From Candidatus Methanosuratincola sp. (lineage in GTDB: Archaea > Thermoproteota > Methanomethylicia > Methanomethylicales > Methanomethylicaceae): 17,662 bases of DNA. The stretch covers positions 1 to 17,662 of the forward strand of contig JARYLH010000015.1 in NCBI GenBank assembly GCA_029907755.1, in the 5' to 3' direction. The notes under the pieces were generated by a model that made no database searches, was not told where the DNA came from, and worked only from the letters and a program-made list of their open reading frames with translations. Shown in pieces: positions 14,321-17,662 of this stretch (position 1 is its first letter; the number at the start of each line of letters is the position of its first letter). A program made the position numbers and the translations under genes.

Positions 14321-14895
14321 GGAAGCGCCCTCCCTATTTCAACGACTACTACCATTAATAAAGGCATGATAAAGTTGTCATCAAAACCAAAATCTATCAG
14401 ATCAATTAAGCAGAAGACCATTCCTAAAACTATTGAAATGGTCAGATTCGCACCTAATGATGCGGATATAAAAAATGCCGAAAGCCCCCCCGCCGCAGTT
14501 CCCTCCCAGCTCTTTCCATTTTTCAAGCGATGCCTTCCGACGCTGATCCCAATTATTGCGGCTACTGCATCTGAAAGTAGGGCCGTACTTAACCCGAGCA
14601 CCACGCAAAATTCGTTAAAGAAGTAGATCGAGACGACTGCTGCTACGCAAAAATATACGTTGGCGGCAATAGCAGTCCTTTCTTTTATCCTCTGAATAAA
14701 GGAAGCCATCCGTGGTAAAGGGAATAGCGAGTGCACCCTGACTCTGACATATTCCAAAACAACAAACGACAGAAGTGCCATTGCAGCATACAGCATGGTC
14801 AAATCCCTGTCGAAAAAATGATAAAACAATGGAACGGAGATGCCGGTCAAATGTATGCCTTTTCTGACGAGTTCTTTTCTAAGTTCCTCTCTCAT
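14317..14895 (-). CDS. Polyprenol/diacylglycerol kinase-family membrane protein (COG0170)
   Basis: A 192-residue integral membrane protein of the SEC59/Dgk1-CdsA-like superfamily, whose members use CTP to phosphorylate polyprenols or diacylglycerol or to make CDP-lipids. An amphipathic start (ELRKELVRKGIHLTGISVPL) is followed by about six hydrophobic segments. The signature is LSDAVAAIIGISVGRHRLKN with the following GKSWEGTAAGG (about 128-138), the usual K-[TS]-W-E-G catalytic motif. The exact substrate cannot be read; dolichol or a geranylgeranyl-derived lipid are candidates, given GGGP synthase directly upstream. Its ATG lies 17 nt inside the GGGP synthase gene and its TGA overlaps the polD2 start by four bases. 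It is not CarS (a different family), so it should not be named so. Confidence 0.82.
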   Translation of the reverse strand: MREELRKELVRKGIHLTGISVPLFYHFFDRDLTMLYAAMALLSFVVLEYVRVRVHSLFPLPRMASFIQRIKERTAIAANVYFCVAAVVSIYFFNEFCVVLGLSTALLSDAVAAIIGISVGRHRLKNGKSWEGTAAGGLSAFFISASLGANLTISIVLGMVFCLIDLIDFGFDDNFIMPLLMVVVVEIGRALP

Positions 14896-15640
14896 TTACC
14901 CCTTCCTCGATTCCCCCAATGATCTCTTTCAGCCCGACAACGCCTTTCTCTTCGACAACGTTCCCAGTCACTATGATCTCTGCCCCTGCTTTGGCTAATT
15001 GCTTGGCCTGCTCCCTGGTCTTTATGCCGCCCCCAACCACTAGCTTGACTTCTGATGCAACTTTCCTTACGATCTGAACCATGTTGGATGGAACAGGGGC
15101 TTCAACCCCCGAGCCCCTTTCTAGATACACGAACCTCATGCCCATGTATTGGGCAGCCAACGAGTATATGGCTGCAACCTCAGGCTTGTCGTGGGGGATG
15201 GCCATCGCCTGGCTTATGAATCCTGCAGTTCCTCCTGGGCTTACTATTATGTATCCAAGCGGGATGGCCTCAAGGTTGTACTCTCTGACCATCCTAGCGC
15301 CGATGGCTTGCGCTCCAGTAATGTAGTAAACATTGCTTGAGTTTAGTACGGACATGAACCATACTGCGTCGGCGTACTTGCTTATTCCGAAAAGACTGCC
15401 AGGAAAGAGGATCACAGGGAGGCTAGACCCTGACTTCAAACCCTTTATTAGTTCGTCTAGCAATTCCCCGCCCGTGCAAGTTGAACCGCCTATCATGAAG
15501 GCGCTGGTTCCGAGCTTCTCTCCTTCGATAGCAAGCGAACGTGCTTGTAAGGGCGTGCATTTGTCCGGATCGATTAGCGTTAGGTGTATGCATCCCGTTT
15601 TTTTTATCTGGTCGTTGAGGTAGCTCTCAACCCGTCGCAT
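14879..15640 (-). CDS. Geranylgeranylglyceryl phosphate synthase
   Basis: GGGP synthase joins sn-glycerol-1-phosphate to geranylgeranyl diphosphate, the first committed step of archaeal ether-lipid synthesis, on a TIM-barrel fold. The 253-residue protein shows HLTLIDPDK (19-27, with the Mg/phosphate-binding Asp24), MIGGSTCTGGELLDELIKGLK, VILFPGS, YLERGSG, VVGGGIKT and VTGNVVE, the phosphate-binding loops at the barrel C-terminal end. I chose ATG 15640 because MRRVESYL leads directly into the first strand; ATG 15685 would add 15 residues and overlap Elf1 by 59 nt. With the chosen start the overlap with Elf1 is 14 nt, and the stop overlaps the kinase-family gene by 17 nt. Confidence 0.95.
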   Translation of the reverse strand: MRRVESYLNDQIKKTGCIHLTLIDPDKCTPLQARSLAIEGEKLGTSAFMIGGSTCTGGELLDELIKGLKSGSSLPVILFPGSLFGISKYADAVWFMSVLNSSNVYYITGAQAIGARMVREYNLEAIPLGYIIVSPGGTAGFISQAMAIPHDKPEVAAIYSLAAQYMGMRFVYLERGSGVEAPVPSNMVQIVRKVASEVKLVVGGGIKTREQAKQLAKAGAEIIVTGNVVEEKGVVGLKEIIGGIEEGVNERGT

Positions 15641-15878
15641 TCTTGTCCCCGCCGTAGTATTTGTCAACAAATTTTCCGTAGGCATCGACTGCCTGTTCTA
15701 CCGATGAGATCGTAACCTCATCATTGATGTTGCACTTTCCGCATTTGACCTCGGCAACACCCGCCTCTCTGTTGATTTCGATCGCAAGGGTTTTCTCTCC
15801 GCAGTTAGGACAGGGGAAAATCTTCGGTATGCTCTTTTTCATCCGGCGTACTGTCTTTTTCCTCTTCCTTCCACCCAC
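15627..15878 (-). CDS. Elf1-type transcription elongation factor
   Basis: An 83-residue homologue of eukaryotic Elf1 (COG4888), a zinc-ribbon factor that associates with elongating RNA polymerase. A basic N-terminal tail (MGGRKRKKTVRRMKK) precedes a zinc ribbon with Cys23/Cys26 and Cys46/Cys49 (CPNCG and CGKC), then an acidic helix (SVEQAVDAYGKFVDKYY). The GTG at 15878 is chosen because it gives the family-typical MG-[GR]RKRKK start and has AAGGGA eight bases upstream. ATG 15887 would add three residues but leaves almost no room for a ribosome-binding site. It lies 72 bp after RPA, with a possible TATA element around 15926-15935, and overlaps GGGP synthase by 14 nt. Confidence 0.92.
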   Translation of the reverse strand: MGGRKRKKTVRRMKKSIPKIFPCPNCGEKTLAIEINREAGVAEVKCGKCNINDEVTISSVEQAVDAYGKFVDKYYGGDKNATG

Positions 15879-15950
15879 AATAATCATCCCTTTGAGTATC
15901 TTGCTTACCCTCTAAAAACATTCGTTAATAACCTTTCTACAGTCTGCTTT

Positions 15951-17027
15951 TTATCCAAGTTTTATCTTGCTCCATCTGTTGACCGAAAGCTCAAGACCAT
16001 TCGGTCCAAACCTTGAAGTGCACCCATCTATTCTTAACAGCATCCCTGGTTTCGCGGATTGCTTGATTTTAACCGCCTTTTCATTCCAAAATACAACTGG
16101 CACGACTGTCTCTTGGTCTCTTAGCAGAATTCGGCAGTATTTCCTTCCTGTCTGTGTCGAGGCTATTTCAGGATCGTTTTCGATTATGCCCTGCACTGCC
16201 AGATCTGGCTCCTCTCCTTTGATCTCAAAGAGCCTTGTTAATCCTCTGCACCCAACATCGTCTACATCCTCAAGATCTATCCTTACCCCATTTTCATTAT
16301 TTATGTGAAGCTCCGTTTCACCGTTGAAATCCTTTTTAATTGTGCCACCGAAGATCTCGACTGCCGCCCCTTCTTTGAGCTTAGATAGGATCCGATCCGA
16401 TGGGTTCCAAATCAAAACCCTCTGCTGTTTTTCGCCCCTGACAACGAAAGCGACGAATCTGCCCCGTCTCCCATCGCTCGTAGCAAAATCAATTGGGTCG
16501 AAGGTCCTCTGGATCCTTCCTTTTATAGAGTTCGAGAACTCGGGCGCAACTTCGATCTTCCCCTTTTGACCAAGATGCACTTCCAAGCCGTTCAGCCCTG
16601 TCTTCGTGTAGGCTGCAGTGATAGTGATCTTACATCCCTCGCTGACTCCTGAAAGCAACTCTGTCTTTTCATCCCAAACAACAAGGTTGCATATCCCTGT
16701 CTCGTCTGCTATCCTCACCCTCAATACTTTCCCAATGCCCCCGTCTTTTCTCTCAAACTCCCTACGTTCTCCAACCCTCAGGATTTTTGCTTTGAGCGAG
16801 ACGTTGGTCAGACCCGGGACCAGATCATCTATTTTTAGTGAAGGTCTTTCAGATCCGCTGTCATAAAGGCTAATTTGATTTTCCTTTGCCACCAGTCTGA
16901 GCGCCACGTCGTCATTTACAAGATACCCCAAATCCTTCTTCTTCAATTCAATAAGCCTGAGAATTTCCTCATCTGGCAAGCCTGTGATCTCTTTGTATTT
17001 TTTTAATAGCCCATCAAAGTTAGACAT
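15951..17027 (-). CDS. Replication protein A-like single-stranded DNA-binding protein
   Basis: A 358-residue RPA of the archaeal COG1599 type, which coats single-stranded DNA in replication, repair and recombination. A helical N-terminal segment (SNFDGLLKKYKEITGLPDEE, then VNDDVALRLVAKE) is followed by OB folds at about 64-160, 180-255 and 262-357; GKVLRVRIADETG and CNLVVWDE mark the first. I see no C-terminal zinc finger, so it differs from euryarchaeal RPA41-type subunits. ATG 17027 is preferred because a TATA-like tttattg (about 17049-17055) fits a leaderless start there; ATG 17039 would add MAIK. It lies between the SWIM gene (67 bp upstream) and Elf1. Confidence 0.92.
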   Translation of the reverse strand: MSNFDGLLKKYKEITGLPDEEILRLIELKKKDLGYLVNDDVALRLVAKENQISLYDSGSERPSLKIDDLVPGLTNVSLKAKILRVGERREFERKDGGIGKVLRVRIADETGICNLVVWDEKTELLSGVSEGCKITITAAYTKTGLNGLEVHLGQKGKIEVAPEFSNSIKGRIQRTFDPIDFATSDGRRGRFVAFVVRGEKQQRVLIWNPSDRILSKLKEGAAVEIFGGTIKKDFNGETELHINNENGVRIDLEDVDDVGCRGLTRLFEIKGEEPDLAVQGIIENDPEIASTQTGRKYCRILLRDQETVVPVVFWNEKAVKIKQSAKPGMLLRIDGCTSRFGPNGLELSVNRWSKIKLG

Positions 17028-17094
17028 TTTGATCGCCATTGTAGCTCAATAAACGAGCGTGCATCTCTTGGAAAGCGATGACCATTATGTCCAC

Positions 17095-17472
17095 CTACAG
17101 GGTCTGCCCCTTCCACTCCTTATTGAGTCTTATAAAATCGCTGTCAAGCAACTCATAATTCTCAAAAATTCCTCTCTCTTCAGCTATGGCCTGCGCAATC
17201 ATGTGATAGCAAGCACGGGTCTTCTTCTTGATCACAACATTGATGTAGAAATCATCGCACTGACAGAACAACCCTGGTATCACCTGATATTCCCGCTCCT
17301 TTCCCACTACTATCCAGATTGTTCTCAAGCTGGGTTTGAACATATACCGCTTTACAGCATAATTCTTAACCGCTTCAATTGCCCTGACAATTTTTGGTTC
17401 GTAGCTCTCCAAGACCTCTTTCTCGTTGGTCCCAAGGAACCTTTCAAGAAAAGTCCTGTCGCGTTCTTCCAT
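17095..17472 (-). CDS. SWIM zinc-finger protein, Shu2/SWS1-like
   Basis: A 125-residue protein with a helical N-terminal half (about 1-45), two strands (TIWIVVGK, EYQVIPG) and a SWIM zinc motif: Cys70-x-Cys72, 15 residues, Cys88-x-His90, then Ala93. The CxHxxA ending is the form described for the Shu2/SWS1 family, whose eukaryotic members work with Rad51 paralogues in homologous recombination; archaeal SWIM proteins of this size are known. The role here is inferred from the motif and from RPA next door. ATG 17472 is chosen because the TATA element at 17504-17516 would start transcription near 17485; TTG 17505 lies inside that element. Confidence 0.85.
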   Translation of the reverse strand: MEERDRTFLERFLGTNEKEVLESYEPKIVRAIEAVKNYAVKRYMFKPSLRTIWIVVGKEREYQVIPGLFCQCDDFYINVVIKKKTRACYHMIAQAIAEERGIFENYELLDSDFIRLNKEWKGQTL

Positions 17473-17503
17473 CTGGAACACTTTTTGAAGTATTGTTGGC
17501 AAC

Positions 17504-17516
17504 AAAATAAATAACT
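17504..17516. promoter_or_regulatory. Shared AT-rich promoter element for two divergent genes
   Basis: The block caaaataaataac can be read as a TATA box on both strands. It is centred near 17509, about 28-31 bp from the GTG starts on the right (17537, 17540) and about 37 bp from the ATG on the left (17472). Both transcripts would then be leaderless or nearly so. Confidence 0.45.
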
Positions 17517-17536
17517 GTCTGTTTATCTGAAGCTCT

Positions 17537-17662
17537 GTGGTGTCGTCTTTGGACTATGACGTTATAATAGTCGGTGCTGGTCCTGCGGGCATGTTTGCGG
17601 CTTACGAGATTGTAGACAAGGCCAAGGATAAGCTTTCAGTTCTGGTGATAGACCAGGGATAC
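17537..17662 (+). CDS. FAD/NAD(P)-dependent oxidoreductase, N-terminal part
   Basis: The frame opens at GTG 17537 (or GTG 17540) and runs 42 codons to the window edge. It carries a classic Rossmann dinucleotide-binding fold: DYDVIIVGAGPAGMFAAYEI (6-25), with the GxGxxG loop, then the second strand LSVLVID with an acidic end at Asp39. Pattern and spacing resemble COG2509-type FAD-dependent dehydrogenases. Geranylgeranyl reductases also begin this way, and the lipid genes nearby make that worth considering, but the visible part cannot decide. It is divergent from the SWIM gene and probably leaderless. Confidence 0.85.
   Translation, partial: MVSSLDYDVIIVGAGPAGMFAAYEIVDKAKDKLSVLVIDQGY

Overview
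The window is archaeal. It encodes the large subunit (DP2) of the archaea-specific DNA polymerase D, geranylgeranylglyceryl phosphate synthase (ether-lipid synthesis), Sec61beta, an Elf1-type transcription elongation factor, an archaeal RPA and a DUF2070 membrane protein. PolD argues against Crenarchaeota in the strict sense, and Elf1 points to the TACK/Asgard side. A Bathyarchaeia-like or related TACK lineage is my best guess, by inference only. Many genes start with GTG or TTG and several look leaderless or nearly so, with TATA boxes about 25-40 bp upstream. No rRNA, tRNA, CRISPR array or insertion sequence was recognised.

Layout. (1) 1-72 is the start of an unidentified minus-strand gene. 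(2) 73-1182 is about 1.1 kb of AT-rich DNA with no believable protein gene, but with many perfect hairpins, a strong orphan TATA box and repeated palindromes. (3) 1183-2944 holds three DNA-binding regulators: a small winged-helix protein, a coiled-coil winged-helix protein with a dyad cluster upstream of it, and an HTH-CBS protein. (4) 2990-5320 is hypF, for [NiFe]-hydrogenase maturation, divergent from the HTH-CBS gene. (5) 5564-7348 is a DUF2070 membrane protein on the minus strand, and 7433-8419 is a beta-lactamase-fold nuclease on the plus strand. (6) 8424-8591 is a very small Sec61beta gene with a TTG start. (7) 8693-10876 holds glyA and a four-CBS protein, probably one transcript.

(8) 10868-17472 is a minus-strand block of six genes, in transcription order: a SWIM zinc-finger protein, RPA, Elf1, GGGP synthase, a polyprenol/diacylglycerol kinase-family membrane protein, and PolD DP2. 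The last four overlap end to start (14, 17 and 4 nt). The block therefore mixes DNA replication and recombination, transcription elongation and membrane-lipid synthesis. (9) 17537-17662 is the start of a plus-strand FAD-dependent oxidoreductase, sharing one AT-rich promoter element with the SWIM gene.

The observations most worth following are the SWIM protein beside RPA, which carries the CxC...CxHxxA signature of the Shu2/SWS1 recombination family; the palindrome-rich 1.1 kb spacer, a candidate origin or ncRNA locus; and the repeated GTGA/TCAC dyads upstream of the coiled-coil regulator.
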